Position numbers and translations under genes: made by a program | The notes under the pieces: model-generated | What the model saw: only the letters and a program-made list of their open reading frames with translations | What the model was told of the DNA's origin: nothing | The model's database searches: none | Part shown: piece by piece, positions 44,896 to 54,178 of the stretch | Layout of the letters: each line of letters opens with the position of its first letter | Numbering within the stretch: the first letter of the stretch is position 1 | DNA from: JACRLW01 sp046349595 | Lineage (GTDB): Bacteria > Planctomycetota > UBA1135 > UBA2386 | NCBI GenBank assembly: GCA_046349595.1 | Contig: JAXMCA010000001.1 | Span: forward strand, 1,302,001-1,366,000 | Reading direction: 5' to 3' | Length of the DNA stretch: 64,000 nt

Positions 44896-47313
44896 TCAGT
44901 CCGTGTCGGTCGCAGCGCCGCGGTCGGCGTCGCGCTCGAATCGCGCTCCCGTCTCCTCGAGCACGAGCCGACCTCGACACGCGGATCCGGTTTCATCCGT
45001 GAAGCCCGAGGCGACCCTGGTCTTGCCCTGGGCGATCAGCGTGGCGAGCGCCGCCTTGGTCACCGCCTTGCCGGCGATCGTCTTCCAGACCACGAAGCGG
45101 CAGCCGTCGCGCCAGCCCGAGCAGCCGTATCCGCGCTCGCCGACGACGAGCGGCCGACTGCATCGCGGGCAGGCCGGCATTGCGGTGCCGCGCACGGGCG
45201 GCGCCTTCTCCGCCGGTGCTTGCGCTCGACCCTCCTGCGCGGCCCGCGTCGGAACGGCGACGTCGATGACCATTCCCTGCTCGGTCATGCAGAGGATTCT
45301 CGGTCCCACTTCCGCCAGCGCCTTCGGTCGCAGGAGCACGCGCCGCGTGAGCAGTTCCGCGGCCTCGCGCGGCTCGATCGTCGCCCCGCGGTACTCGCGC
45401 CACAGCACGAAGTGACAACCCTCCTGCCAGCGGCTGCAGCCGTAGCCCTGGCGACCCTGGATCACCGTGGCGCGGCAGCGTGGACACCGACCGAGTTCGT
45501 CGCGTGCCAGGGCCACGGGGCCCGCCACGAGCTGTCGCGCGTACGCGCCGATCTCGGCCATGAACTCGGACCGTGAGCGTCGCCCGGCTTCGATGTCCTG
45601 CAGCTTCTGCTCCCACTCACCGGTCAGCTCTGCGGACTTGAGCTGCGGATCGACGACGCTCGCGACCAGGAACCGGCCCAGGTCGGTGATGCGGAGAGCC
45701 TTCTTCTCGCGCTGGACGTAGCGTCGCGCGATCAGCGTCTCGAGGATCGAAGCACGCGTCGCCGGGGTGCCGAGTCCTCGCGCCTTCAGCGCTTCGCGCA
45801 TGGCCTCGTCGTCGACCAGGCGACCCGCGGTCTCCATCGCCGCGAGCAAGGTGTTCTCGGTGTAGGGTCGTGGTGGCTTGGTGCTGCCCTCGTGCAGGTC
45901 CGGGACATGTGGACCGGACTCGCCGACGACGAAGGGCGGGAGTTCCTGACCGTCGTCCTCGCCGTCGTCCGCATCCTCGCCGCCCTTCTTGCCGCGCTTG
46001 CGGGACTTCGGTTCCAGGGCGCTCCAGCCGGTCTGTACGACGCGTGTGCCGCGTGCCCGGAACGGCACGGCATCCGCGCTGGCGAGCACCACGGTGACGT
46101 CCTCTTCGCGGTCCGGCAGGAACACCTGCACGAGCCGCGTCGCGACGGCGTCGAACACGCGGCGTTCGTCCTCGCCGAGCGCCTGCGGCACACGCCCGGT
46201 CGGCACGATCGCGTGGTGGTCGCTGACCTTCTGGTCGTCGAACACGCGCCGGGGCCGCGGCAGCACGTCGATGTCGAGCAGGCTGACCGCCTTGTCGTTC
46301 CACGGTCGCAGTTCGCGCAGCGCGCGCGCGATCTCGCCGTGCATGTCGCCGGTGAGATGGCGCGAGTCGGTGCGCGGGTAGGTCAGCAACTTCTTCTCGT
46401 ACAGTTCCTGCGCGATCTTGAGCGTGTGTGCCGCGGCCAGGCCGTGGCGCAGGTTCATGTCGCGCTGCAGCGCCGTGAGGTCGTGGAGCAGCGGCGGCTG
46501 CTGCGATTCGCGTTTCGTCTCGAGGTGATCGATGTGCAGCGGATGGCCGCCGGCCCGGGCGAGTGCGGCCTCCGCGGGTTGCCGTTCGGTGAAGCGTTCG
46601 CCGGCGAAGCGGAACAGCACGTCGCGATAGCGCGTACGCAGCTCGAAGAAGGTCTCCGGACGGAAGGTGCGGATCTCGTCGTCACGCCGTGCGACGAGCG
46701 CGAGCACGGGCGTCTGCACCCGGCCGACGCTCCACAGCACACGCTCGCGTCCGAAGGCGCTGCCGTGGCGCACCGTGTGCGCGCGCGTGCCGTTGATGCC
46801 GACGATCCAATCGGCTTCGGCGCGGCTGCGCGCGGCGGCGTGCAGGTTCTCGTACTCGCTCGACGGCCGCAGTGCGGCGAATGCGGTGCGGATCGCGGCG
46901 TCGGTCAGCGAGCTGAGCCACAGCCGCCGGAAGGGTCGCTCCGCGCAGCCGGCCAGATCGAGCAGGTAGCGGAAGATCAACTCGCCCTCGCGCCCGGCGT
47001 CGGTCGCGCACACGAGGTCCTCCGCATCGCGCACCAGCTCCAGCACGATCTCGAGTTGTCGGCGCGCCGAGGCGTCGCCGGTGGGACGCAGTTCGAAGTG
47101 CTCGGGGACGAAGGGCAGCGTCTCGAGGGTCCAGCGCTTCAGCTCGGGCGCGTACTCGTCCGGCGGCTTGAGCTCGGCGAGGTGGCCGATCGCCCAGGTC
47201 ACCGTCCACTCGTCGCCGCGCAGGCAACCCTCACCGCGCCGATCGGCGCGCAGGAAGCGCGCGAGATCGCGGGCCACGGAGGGTTTCTCGGCGACGAGGA
47301 CGCGGCGTTGCAT
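44896..47313 (-). CDS. topB: DNA topoisomerase III
   Basis: An 805-aa type IA topoisomerase. The TOPRIM domain is at the N-terminus (VLVAEKPSVARDLARFL, CATDAGREGELIF) and the active-site Tyr in LLTYPRTDSRHL. The C-terminus has two topo-type zinc ribbons (GRCPRCRATVIQ...GCSRWQEGC and PACPRCSRPLVV...GCSGWRDGC) separated by a 70-residue linker. It decatenates single strands and works with RecQ, encoded 78 nt upstream on the same strand. Confidence 0.93.
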   Translation of the reverse strand: MQRRVLVAEKPSVARDLARFLRADRRGEGCLRGDEWTVTWAIGHLAELKPPDEYAPELKRWTLETLPFVPEHFELRPTGDASARRQLEIVLELVRDAEDLVCATDAGREGELIFRYLLDLAGCAERPFRRLWLSSLTDAAIRTAFAALRPSSEYENLHAAARSRAEADWIVGINGTRAHTVRHGSAFGRERVLWSVGRVQTPVLALVARRDDEIRTFRPETFFELRTRYRDVLFRFAGERFTERQPAEAALARAGGHPLHIDHLETKRESQQPPLLHDLTALQRDMNLRHGLAAAHTLKIAQELYEKKLLTYPRTDSRHLTGDMHGEIARALRELRPWNDKAVSLLDIDVLPRPRRVFDDQKVSDHHAIVPTGRVPQALGEDERRVFDAVATRLVQVFLPDREEDVTVVLASADAVPFRARGTRVVQTGWSALEPKSRKRGKKGGEDADDGEDDGQELPPFVVGESGPHVPDLHEGSTKPPRPYTENTLLAAMETAGRLVDDEAMREALKARGLGTPATRASILETLIARRYVQREKKALRITDLGRFLVASVVDPQLKSAELTGEWEQKLQDIEAGRRSRSEFMAEIGAYARQLVAGPVALARDELGRCPRCRATVIQGRQGYGCSRWQEGCHFVLWREYRGATIEPREAAELLTRRVLLRPKALAEVGPRILCMTEQGMVIDVAVPTRAAQEGRAQAPAEKAPPVRGTAMPACPRCSRPLVVGERGYGCSGWRDGCRFVVWKTIAGKAVTKAALATLIAQGKTRVASGFTDETGSACRGRLVLEETGARFERDADRGAATDTD

Positions 47314-47391
47314 CGGGACGATCCCAGCTTCTCCGTGCAGCGGGCACAGGAGAAGTCCGAAGGCGGAGGGCTGGTGCGAGGGGGATTCCGG

Positions 47392-49086
47392 TCAGCCGGT
47401 CACGGCGTGCCAGCGGATGCGGCGGAGGTCGAAGCTCAGCGAGCGCAGGTCGCGAGCGCGTTCGACGTCGACGCGCACCCCGCGGCTGGTGCGGTGCACG
47501 CGCTGCACCGCACACAGCCCGTGGCCCTGCACGTCGATCCAATCGCCGCGCTTCAGGGCGCCGTCGGCGTCGTCGACGCCCGGCGCGGAGCGCGGGACCG
47601 GCCGCCGCGACGCCGGGTCGAGGTGCTCCGCGATCCACGCTCCCGGCTCGACCTCGCCGTCGCACGCGCCGCAGCCGGCCGGAAAGGCGTCCTCGAAGCC
47701 GAAATACGCGTGGATCGCGCGCTTGCGGCAACCCGGTTCGCGCGCGTAGCGGTACATCGTCAGCAGCGCGCGCAGGTCGCGCTCGCGCTTGTCGTCGGGG
47801 AGCCAGGTCGCGATCTCGTCGGCGTCGGGGGTGCGCAACCAGCGGAAGCTGCCGCGTCCGAAGTCGCCGTCGAAGCAGCCGGCGGTGCGCAGCAGGCGCA
47901 GGCAGGTGTCGCTGCGCCCGTCGCGGCGGTTCTTGACCAGCAGTGCGGCGCGCAGGTCGTCCTGGTCGAAGGCCTGCGCGCGCTCGCCGAGGTGCGCGAG
48001 CACCTGCACGACCTGCGCCATGAACTCGGCGGTCGGGTTGGCCCACTCGGTGAACTCGCGCTGCACCTGCAGGTCCTCCTCGAAGGACAACAGCTCGCAC
48101 AAGGCGGGTCGGCCGTCGCGCCCCGCGCGGCCGATCTCCTGGTAGTAGGCCTCGAGCGTGCGCGGCAGTTGCCAATGCAGGATGAAGCGGATGTCCGGCT
48201 TGTCGACGCCCATCCCGAAGGCGTTGGTCGCGAGGACGATCTGGTCCCGTGACTCGATGAACCGCGCCTGCTGCTCGCGGCGCTCGCTCGCGGACAGGTC
48301 ACCGTGGTAGACGAGCGGGCGGAAGCCGCGCCGCTGCAGTTCGCCTTCGACCGCGCTCAGCTCCTTGATCAGGGCGAAGTAGACGATGCCCGGCCCGCCG
48401 ACGGTCTCGATGACCTCGAGCAGGCGTGGCAGCTTGTCCTCGCTGCGGTCCACCTCGCGCACGCACAGGAACAGGTTCGGACGCTCGATGCCGGTGTGCC
48501 ACAGCGGCGCGTCCTGCAGACGGAGCGTTCGGCGGATGTCGCCCTGCACGGCCGGTGTCGCGGTCGCGGTGAGCGCCAGCGTGGGCGGATCGCCGAGCGC
48601 GCGACGCACCTCGCCGAGGCGCGCGTAGTCGGGACGGAAGTCGTGACCCCACTGGCTCAGGCAATGCGCCTCGTCGATGGCGAGCAGCGCGATGCGCGTG
48701 CCGCGCAGGCTGTCGAGGAAACCCGGCACGCGGAAGCGCTCCGGCGTGCAGTAGAGGATCTTCAGTCCGCCACGCCGCGCGCGTTCGAGTCGTTCCTCGC
48801 GCACGCGCCGCTCGAGCAGGCTGTGCACGCAGCTCGCCGCGATGCCCCTGCGCTCCAGTGCCGCGACCTGGTCGTCCATCAGCGCGATCAGAGGCGACAC
48901 CACCAGCGTGAGTCCGTCGCACAGCAGGGCGGGAAGCTGATAGCACAGCGACTTGCCGTCGCCGGTCGCCATCACGACCAGCGCGCTGCCTCCGCCGACG
49001 ACGTGCCGGCAGATCGCCTCCTGCGGTCCGCGGAAGGCCGTGAATCCGAAGTGCTCGGCGAGTGCGTCGTGCAGGGGGTCGGACAT
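47392..49086 (-). CDS. recQ: ATP-dependent DNA helicase RecQ
   Basis: A 564-aa SF2 helicase: motif 0 FTAFRGPQEAI, motif I ATGDGKSLCYQ, motif II DEAHCLSQWGHDFRPDY, motif III LTATAT, and motif VI QEIGRAGRDG. The RQC zinc-binding residues are in CRKRAIHAYFG and CGACD. The HRDC domain is absent; instead a small beta domain ends the protein (RGDWIDVQGHGLCAVQRV), reminiscent of KOW/SH3-like modules. Start ATG 49086. It sits just upstream of topB. Confidence 0.92.
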   Translation of the reverse strand: MSDPLHDALAEHFGFTAFRGPQEAICRHVVGGGSALVVMATGDGKSLCYQLPALLCDGLTLVVSPLIALMDDQVAALERRGIAASCVHSLLERRVREERLERARRGGLKILYCTPERFRVPGFLDSLRGTRIALLAIDEAHCLSQWGHDFRPDYARLGEVRRALGDPPTLALTATATPAVQGDIRRTLRLQDAPLWHTGIERPNLFLCVREVDRSEDKLPRLLEVIETVGGPGIVYFALIKELSAVEGELQRRGFRPLVYHGDLSASERREQQARFIESRDQIVLATNAFGMGVDKPDIRFILHWQLPRTLEAYYQEIGRAGRDGRPALCELLSFEEDLQVQREFTEWANPTAEFMAQVVQVLAHLGERAQAFDQDDLRAALLVKNRRDGRSDTCLRLLRTAGCFDGDFGRGSFRWLRTPDADEIATWLPDDKRERDLRALLTMYRYAREPGCRKRAIHAYFGFEDAFPAGCGACDGEVEPGAWIAEHLDPASRRPVPRSAPGVDDADGALKRGDWIDVQGHGLCAVQRVHRTSRGVRVDVERARDLRSLSFDLRRIRWHAVTG

Positions 49087-49151
49087 CGGGTGCGGCAGCG
49101 CGTGCCGTCGACGCACTCATACCACCTGACGCGAACCACGCGACCTCGCGA

Positions 49152-50402
49152 TCAGGCCCCGCCGCGCGGCGGTTCGACCTCGGCGAACAGGGCCTTGAGA
49201 TAGCCGAGGCCCTCGCTCTCGGGGTGATCGGACGGATGACCGGTGGTGGCGATCTCGCGCAGCCTTCGTCGCTCGCGCTCTGCGGCTCCGCGGACCGTGG
49301 CGAAGAAGGCCTCGCGGTCGACACGCGCCGAGCACGAGCAGGTCACCAGCACGCCGCCCGCGCCGAGCAGGCGCAGCCCGAGCGTGGTCAGCTTCGCGTA
49401 GGCGCGCAGCGCGCCGTCGACCTCGCTGCGGCGCTTGGCGAAGGCCGGCGGGTCGAGCACCACGAGGTCGTAGCGCGAGCCACGGGCGGCGAGGTCGGGC
49501 AGCAGATCGAAGGCGTCGCCACACAACACGGCGTGGGTGCATGCGGCGATGCGCGGGTCGTCGCGATTCAGCGCGAAGTTGGCATCCGCCTCCTGCAGTG
49601 CCGGAGCGCTGGCGTCGAGCGAGTCGACCCGAGTGGCGCCACCGCGTGCGGCGTAGAGCGAGAAGCCACCGGTGTAGGCGAAGGTGTTGAGCACGCGGCG
49701 TCCGGCGGCGAGGGCTTCGACGCGCGCCCGGTTGTCGCGTTGATCGAGGAAGAAGCCGGTCTTCTGGCCGCGCACCACGTCGGCGCGGAAGCGGATCCCG
49801 TTCTCGCGGAACACCACCGCCTGATCCGGCAGGGTGCCCGCGAGCGCGCAGCCGTCGGTGAGTCCGTGCAGCGCGTCGGCTTGCGCGGCGACCAGGCGCG
49901 GCAGGCGCAGGACGACCCGCGAGGCGCCGGTCTGCTCGAGCAGTGTCGCGACCGTGGACGAAAGCCAGGGGACCCACGCTGTCGTGTACGGCTTGAGCAC
50001 CAGCGAGTCGGCGTAGCGGTCGACCACCAGGCCGGGCAGCGCGTCGGACTCGCCGAAGACCAGGCGGTGGGCGTCGGTGCGCGCATCGGGCGTCGGGCGC
50101 GCGGCGATCGACCGCGCGATGCGTGTGGCCAGCAGCGCGGCATCGATGCGCGTCGGTTCGAAAGCCAACGCGCGGAACGCGATCTCGCCCAGCGGATCGA
50201 ACAGTCCCACCGCAGCGAAGCGCTCGCGGTCGTCGAAGACGACGGCGACGTCGCCGGGGGCGGCATCGAAGCTGCGCGACAGCACTTCGCGTCGGAATAC
50301 CCAGGGACGCCCGTCGCGCAGGCTGCGCAGGGCCGCGGCGGACACGTGCAGCGCGACCCGTCGCGGGTTCGGCGCCGGCAGTCGCAGGAGCGACGTCGAC
50401 AC
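49152..50402 (-). CDS. RlmI-like class I rRNA methyltransferase with PUA domain
   Basis: A 416-aa protein from GTG 50402. The PUA domain is at about residues 10-85 and the RlmI-type central region at 95-190 (LVFGESDALPGLVVDRY). The SAM-binding Rossmann domain has GFFLDQRDNR, NTFAYTGGFSLYAA and catalytic DPPAFAK, plus CSCS near the end. RlmI makes m5C1962 in 23S rRNA; the exact target here is inferred. It is divergent from radC. Confidence 0.85.
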   Translation of the reverse strand: MSTSLLRLPAPNPRRVALHVSAAALRSLRDGRPWVFRREVLSRSFDAAPGDVAVVFDDRERFAAVGLFDPLGEIAFRALAFEPTRIDAALLATRIARSIAARPTPDARTDAHRLVFGESDALPGLVVDRYADSLVLKPYTTAWVPWLSSTVATLLEQTGASRVVLRLPRLVAAQADALHGLTDGCALAGTLPDQAVVFRENGIRFRADVVRGQKTGFFLDQRDNRARVEALAAGRRVLNTFAYTGGFSLYAARGGATRVDSLDASAPALQEADANFALNRDDPRIAACTHAVLCGDAFDLLPDLAARGSRYDLVVLDPPAFAKRRSEVDGALRAYAKLTTLGLRLLGAGGVLVTCSCSARVDREAFFATVRGAAERERRRLREIATTGHPSDHPESEGLGYLKALFAEVEPPRGGA

Positions 50403-50456
50403 CCCGGCATTGTGACGGCGTGACCGATCGCACGCACGCGCACACAGGACGCGGCC

Positions 50457-51134
50457 ATGGAAGCCCAGGGTTCCTGCCACGGACCGCGTGAGCGTCTGCT
50501 GCTGCGCGGTGAAGCGCGGCTCTCCGATGCCGAGTGCATCGCCTTGTTGCTGCGCACCGGCTGCCCCGGTCGGAGCGCCGAGCAGATCGCCTCGGACCTG
50601 CTGCATCGCTTCGGCGGGCTGAGCGGGCTCGCCGTGGCCGAGGTGCGCGAGGTCGCCACCGTCAGCGGCATCGGCACAGCAAGGGCACTCGCCCTGCAGG
50701 CGGCCTTCGGGCTGGCGCGCCGTCTCGCCGAGGCGCGGCTGACGCCCGGCATGCCGGTACGCTCGGGCGGCGACGTGGCGCGTGTGGTCCGCGAGGCGAC
50801 CCGCGGCCTCGGGCGCGAGAGCTTCTGGAGCCTGAGCCTCGACATCCGGCATCGCGTGCTCGGCCTCCGACAGGTCAGCCTCGGCAGTCTCGGCAATGCG
50901 CCGGTTCACCCGCGCGAGGTCTTCGCTCCCTTGATCCGTGAGCGGGCGGCGGCGCTGGTCGTCGCGCACAACCATCCCAGCGGTGATCCGAGCCCGAGCG
51001 CCGAGGATCGTCTGGTCACCGAGCGCCTGCGCCAGGTGGGGGAGCTGTGCGGCATCGAACTTCTCGACCACGTCGTGGTCGGGGACCTGCGCTACTTCAG
51101 CTTCGCCGACGAGGTGGAGCGGGAGATCACCTGA
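50457..51134 (+). CDS. radC: RadC-family JAMM-domain protein
   Basis: A 225-aa protein. An N-terminal helix-hairpin-helix region (VSGIGTARALAL) is followed by an MPN/JAB domain with metal motif HNHPSGDPSPSAED, the full JAMM signature. RadC is common and often linked to DNA uptake or mobile elements, but its activity is not established. The 3' end faces the rsmE 3' end. Confidence 0.88.
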   Translation: MEAQGSCHGPRERLLLRGEARLSDAECIALLLRTGCPGRSAEQIASDLLHRFGGLSGLAVAEVREVATVSGIGTARALALQAAFGLARRLAEARLTPGMPVRSGGDVARVVREATRGLGRESFWSLSLDIRHRVLGLRQVSLGSLGNAPVHPREVFAPLIRERAAALVVAHNHPSGDPSPSAEDRLVTERLRQVGELCGIELLDHVVVGDLRYFSFADEVEREIT

Positions 51135-51149
51135 GCGATGACTGCTCCA

Positions 51150-51836
51150 TCAGGCCAGGAGGCGGGCGAGGCCGACCAGCGCTGCGGTCTCGGTGCGCAG
51201 GGTCAAGGCGCCGAGCGACACCGCCGTGAACCCGGTGGCGAGGAGCGCGGCGACCTCGTCCGGAGCGAAACCACCCTCGGGCCCGATGCACAGCAGGGTC
51301 GGCTCCGCGGCGCGGCCGAGTTCGATCCCCGCATCGGGCAGTGCGACGACCCGCCGCGGGGGGAGCTGCGGGTCCGACAACAGCTCGTCCAGGCCGATTT
51401 CGTCGTCGACCGCCGGCAGGCGACTGCGGTCGCACTGCTCGCAGGCGGCGATGACGATGCGCTCCCAGCGCGCGCGACGCCCCTCCGACCCCGCGCTCCG
51501 CGAACGCCCGGTGGCGATCGGCCGGATGCGGGCCACGCCGACTTCGGTGGCGTGCTCGAACAACCATTCGGCGCGGTTGCCGCGCGGCAGCGCGACGGCC
51601 AGCTCGATGGCGACCCTCGCGACACGCACCGCGTTGCGGAGCGCGCGGATCTCGACCTCGGTCGTCCGGCGATCGACGCGGATCACCTGCACCTCCGCCT
51701 CACGATCCTGCCCATCGAACAGGATCAAGGGGTCGCCGACGCGTACGCGCATCACGGCGAGGTGACGGGCCACCGCATCGGGGAGCGTGAAACGACCCAA
51801 GGCGGGCAGGGACGGGACGAAGTAACGACGCGACAA
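51150..51836 (-). CDS. rsmE: 16S rRNA (uracil1498-N3)-methyltransferase
   Basis: A 228-aa SPOUT enzyme: N-terminal PUA-like domain (RYFVPSLPALGRFTL), then the knot with FEHATEVGVARI, CIGPEGGFAPDE and LGALTLRTETA. I start at TTG 51836 because the family begins with a short Arg-rich strand and no nearer ATG/GTG exists. It methylates U1498 of 16S rRNA. Confidence 0.9.
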   Translation of the reverse strand: MSRRYFVPSLPALGRFTLPDAVARHLAVMRVRVGDPLILFDGQDREAEVQVIRVDRRTTEVEIRALRNAVRVARVAIELAVALPRGNRAEWLFEHATEVGVARIRPIATGRSRSAGSEGRRARWERIVIAACEQCDRSRLPAVDDEIGLDELLSDPQLPPRRVVALPDAGIELGRAAEPTLLCIGPEGGFAPDEVAALLATGFTAVSLGALTLRTETAALVGLARLLA

Positions 51837-52210
51837 GGCTGCGAGGGGGACGCGGGACGATTGACAGTGCGCCGGACCGCCATAGCCTACGCCGCGTGCG
51901 CAGTCGTCTCTCCGATTCCGCGGGTGGCAGGCCCCGGCCGCCCGCGGCGCCACGTGTCCCACGTGGCGCGGGGGACCCTGAACAGGTTCGCCCGACTCCG
52001 TCCGACGTCGTGTTCCCGACTCGCACCGCGCGATTCCGCGCGACGGGTGCACGCCGCGGTGGGAGGATCCCGACCCTTCGCATGCCTCTGTCCCGGCGGG
52101 CGCCGGGTCTGGGGCTCGTCCCTCGAGTTGTCGTGAATCGCGTTGCCGGAGCGGGTCCGCGTGGTTGATGCGCGCACCCGTCCCCTCGCAGACCCCTGGC
52201 TGAAGAGCAG
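51837..52210. other. 374-nt intergenic region between divergent rsmE and the FHA operon
   Basis: No convincing coding sequence is seen on either strand. It holds a strong 10-bp inverted repeat (51947-51969) and, near 51889, TAGCCT in a -10-like context for the plus strand. It is probably the promoter/leader region for the secretion operon. Confidence 0.5.
51947..51969. repeat. 10-bp inverted repeat with CACGTG cores
   Basis: GCGCCACGTG (51947-51956) and CACGTGGCGC (51960-51969) form a perfect dyad around TCC. Position upstream of the secretion operon and of divergent rsmE allows an operator or a leader hairpin. No sequence-specific regulator can be named. Confidence 0.5.
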
Positions 52211-54178
52211 ATGACCGACTACGTCCTGGAGATCCTCGACGGGGACCAGGCCGGAACCATCGTCGAATTGCGCGGCTCCAAGCTGCGCATCGGCAGGCGT
52301 CCGGACAACGACCTCGTCATGCGCGACGAGAAGTGCTCCGGTCACCACGCCGAGGTCGTGGTCGAGGACGGCCGGCACGTGCTCCGCGACCTCGGTTCGA
52401 CCAACGGCACGATGATCGACGACCGTCGCATCACCGAGATCGCACTGACGGCGGGAGACGTCTTCCAGCTCGGTCGCGTGCGCGTCGCCTTCCGCGTCGC
52501 CGGTGAGGCGGTCGTGCCGATCGACGGCGATCCGGTCCTCGCGGTCGGCACCGTCGACGTCGGACGCCTGCAGCGCAGCCGGCGCCGCAAGGGCTCCCTG
52601 CTCTTCGGTGCCCTGGTCCTCGCGGCGGTCGTCGGTGGCGGCGCGTTCTTCTTCCTGTCGCGGACCGGCGGTGGCGGCGCCGTGGTCGGCAGCAAGACCA
52701 CGCCGCCCCTGCGCATCGAGGGCAACAAGATCGCCGCCGGCGTGGGGGACTTCGAGGGCGACAGCGGCTGGGACACCAAGGTCGCGGTCGACGCGCTCGG
52801 CTTCGAGATCGCCGTCGATCGCCTGCGTGCTCACTCGGGGACGGGTGCGCTGTCGGCGACCTGGTCCAAGTTGGACAGCGGCGCGCGATTCGCGCTGGCC
52901 CGCCTGCACGATCCGATCGTCGCGAGCGTGCACGAGACCCTGCACGTGACCGCGCATGCGCGCACCTCCGGTCGTGGTCGCGTCGGGGTGCGAGCCCTGT
53001 TCTCGACGGCGAGCGGCGACCTGCCCGAGATGCGCACCGGCAGCGCGCCGGTCGCATCCGCCGAGTGGCAGGAGATCGGCTTCACCTGCCGGGTCCCGCG
53101 CGGAGCCGACCGCGTGGCCGTCGAGGTGCTGGCCCTGCTGGAGGGTGACAACGACGAGGTGCTCGTCGACGACGTCGCAGTCCGCACCGAGGGCGAGGCG
53201 CCGGAGATCCAGGCCAGCGTCGGTGGCGTCTCGGCGATCGGCGCCGGGGCGAGCGCGCGCATCGATGCGGCGAAGGCGCCGATCCTGCTCGGCGTCGAGC
53301 CCTTGCTCCAGGACGGACCGCTGGCCGACCTCGCACGTCGCGGCCTGCTCGCGATGTCCGACCTCGGCGCGGAGTTGAGCGTCGGTGCGGACGAGCACGG
53401 CTTCACCTTCGAGTACCGCGGGGGAACCGTCGACGGTCTCCGCCTCCTGCTCCCGGCGGAGAGTGCCACGCCGCGCGTGCGCGCCGGCAAGGGGCCCTTC
53501 CAGCTCGGCGACACGAACTTCGACGTCGAGGGCGTGACGTCCATCCTGGTCGGCGGCAGCGACAACCGCGCGCTGTTCGGCTTCGACTCCCCGGTGCACG
53601 CACTGGGTCGCCCGCACACCGGCGCGTGGTCGATCGAGATTCCGCAGGCGCGACGCTTCGCCGTGCAGGTCGTGTTCGGCCCGGAGGTGCTGCAGGCCAA
53701 CGCCTTGCTGCGCGATGCACGCGGAGCGTGGCTGGCCGGCAAGCCCGGAGAGGCGCTCGACAAGCTCGACGGCCTGATCGGCGGTGTGCCGCACGACGTC
53801 GAGATCCTGCGCAACGCGCAGACCCTGCGTTCGGAGCTGCTCGCGGCCCAGGAGCGCCGCCTCGACGATCTCCTGAGGGACGGCGACGACGCCCGTTTCT
53901 TCGAGTCGCAGGCCGGCTATCGCCGCGTTCTCGACGGTCTCGCGGCGCTGCAGCGCGACTTTGCACCGGGCGGCCTGGTGCGTGCGGCAGCGGCCACCGC
54001 TCTCGCCGAGCGCATGCGCGAGGGGCTCGCGGCGGTGCTCGCGCGCGCCGCGCACGACAAGCGTGAACTCCTCGATGCGATGTCGCAGGCCTTCGAACAG
54101 GCCGGCGACGCGTCGTTGGCGAAGCTGGTGCGCGACTTCCAGGAGCGCACGGCCCCGAAGACCGAGGGAGACAAGTGA
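52211..54178 (+). CDS. FHA-domain single-pass membrane protein at the head of the secretion operon
   Basis: A 655-aa protein. A cytosolic FHA domain (about 22-95) has LRIGRRPDNDL, SGHHAEV and LGSTNGT, the phosphothreonine-binding residues. One transmembrane helix lies at about 128-150. The outer part has a jelly-roll/CBM-like domain (about 170-335: DFEGDSGWDTKV, DEVLVDDVAV), a further beta region and a helical C-terminus. This is a type II-in orientation. It overlaps the pilM/pilN fusion by 4 nt. It may tie assembly of the machine to Ser/Thr phosphorylation. Confidence 0.8.
   Translation: MTDYVLEILDGDQAGTIVELRGSKLRIGRRPDNDLVMRDEKCSGHHAEVVVEDGRHVLRDLGSTNGTMIDDRRITEIALTAGDVFQLGRVRVAFRVAGEAVVPIDGDPVLAVGTVDVGRLQRSRRRKGSLLFGALVLAAVVGGGAFFFLSRTGGGGAVVGSKTTPPLRIEGNKIAAGVGDFEGDSGWDTKVAVDALGFEIAVDRLRAHSGTGALSATWSKLDSGARFALARLHDPIVASVHETLHVTAHARTSGRGRVGVRALFSTASGDLPEMRTGSAPVASAEWQEIGFTCRVPRGADRVAVEVLALLEGDNDEVLVDDVAVRTEGEAPEIQASVGGVSAIGAGASARIDAAKAPILLGVEPLLQDGPLADLARRGLLAMSDLGAELSVGADEHGFTFEYRGGTVDGLRLLLPAESATPRVRAGKGPFQLGDTNFDVEGVTSILVGGSDNRALFGFDSPVHALGRPHTGAWSIEIPQARRFAVQVVFGPEVLQANALLRDARGAWLAGKPGEALDKLDGLIGGVPHDVEILRNAQTLRSELLAAQERRLDDLLRDGDDARFFESQAGYRRVLDGLAALQRDFAPGGLVRAAAATALAERMREGLAAVLARAAHDKRELLDAMSQAFEQAGDASLAKLVRDFQERTAPKTEGDK

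Noticed and set aside
44896..51134. TopB, RecQ and RadC as part of an integrated mobile element
   Set aside because: No integrase, relaxase, transfer gene, attachment repeat or composition shift is seen; all three read as chromosomal housekeeping genes.
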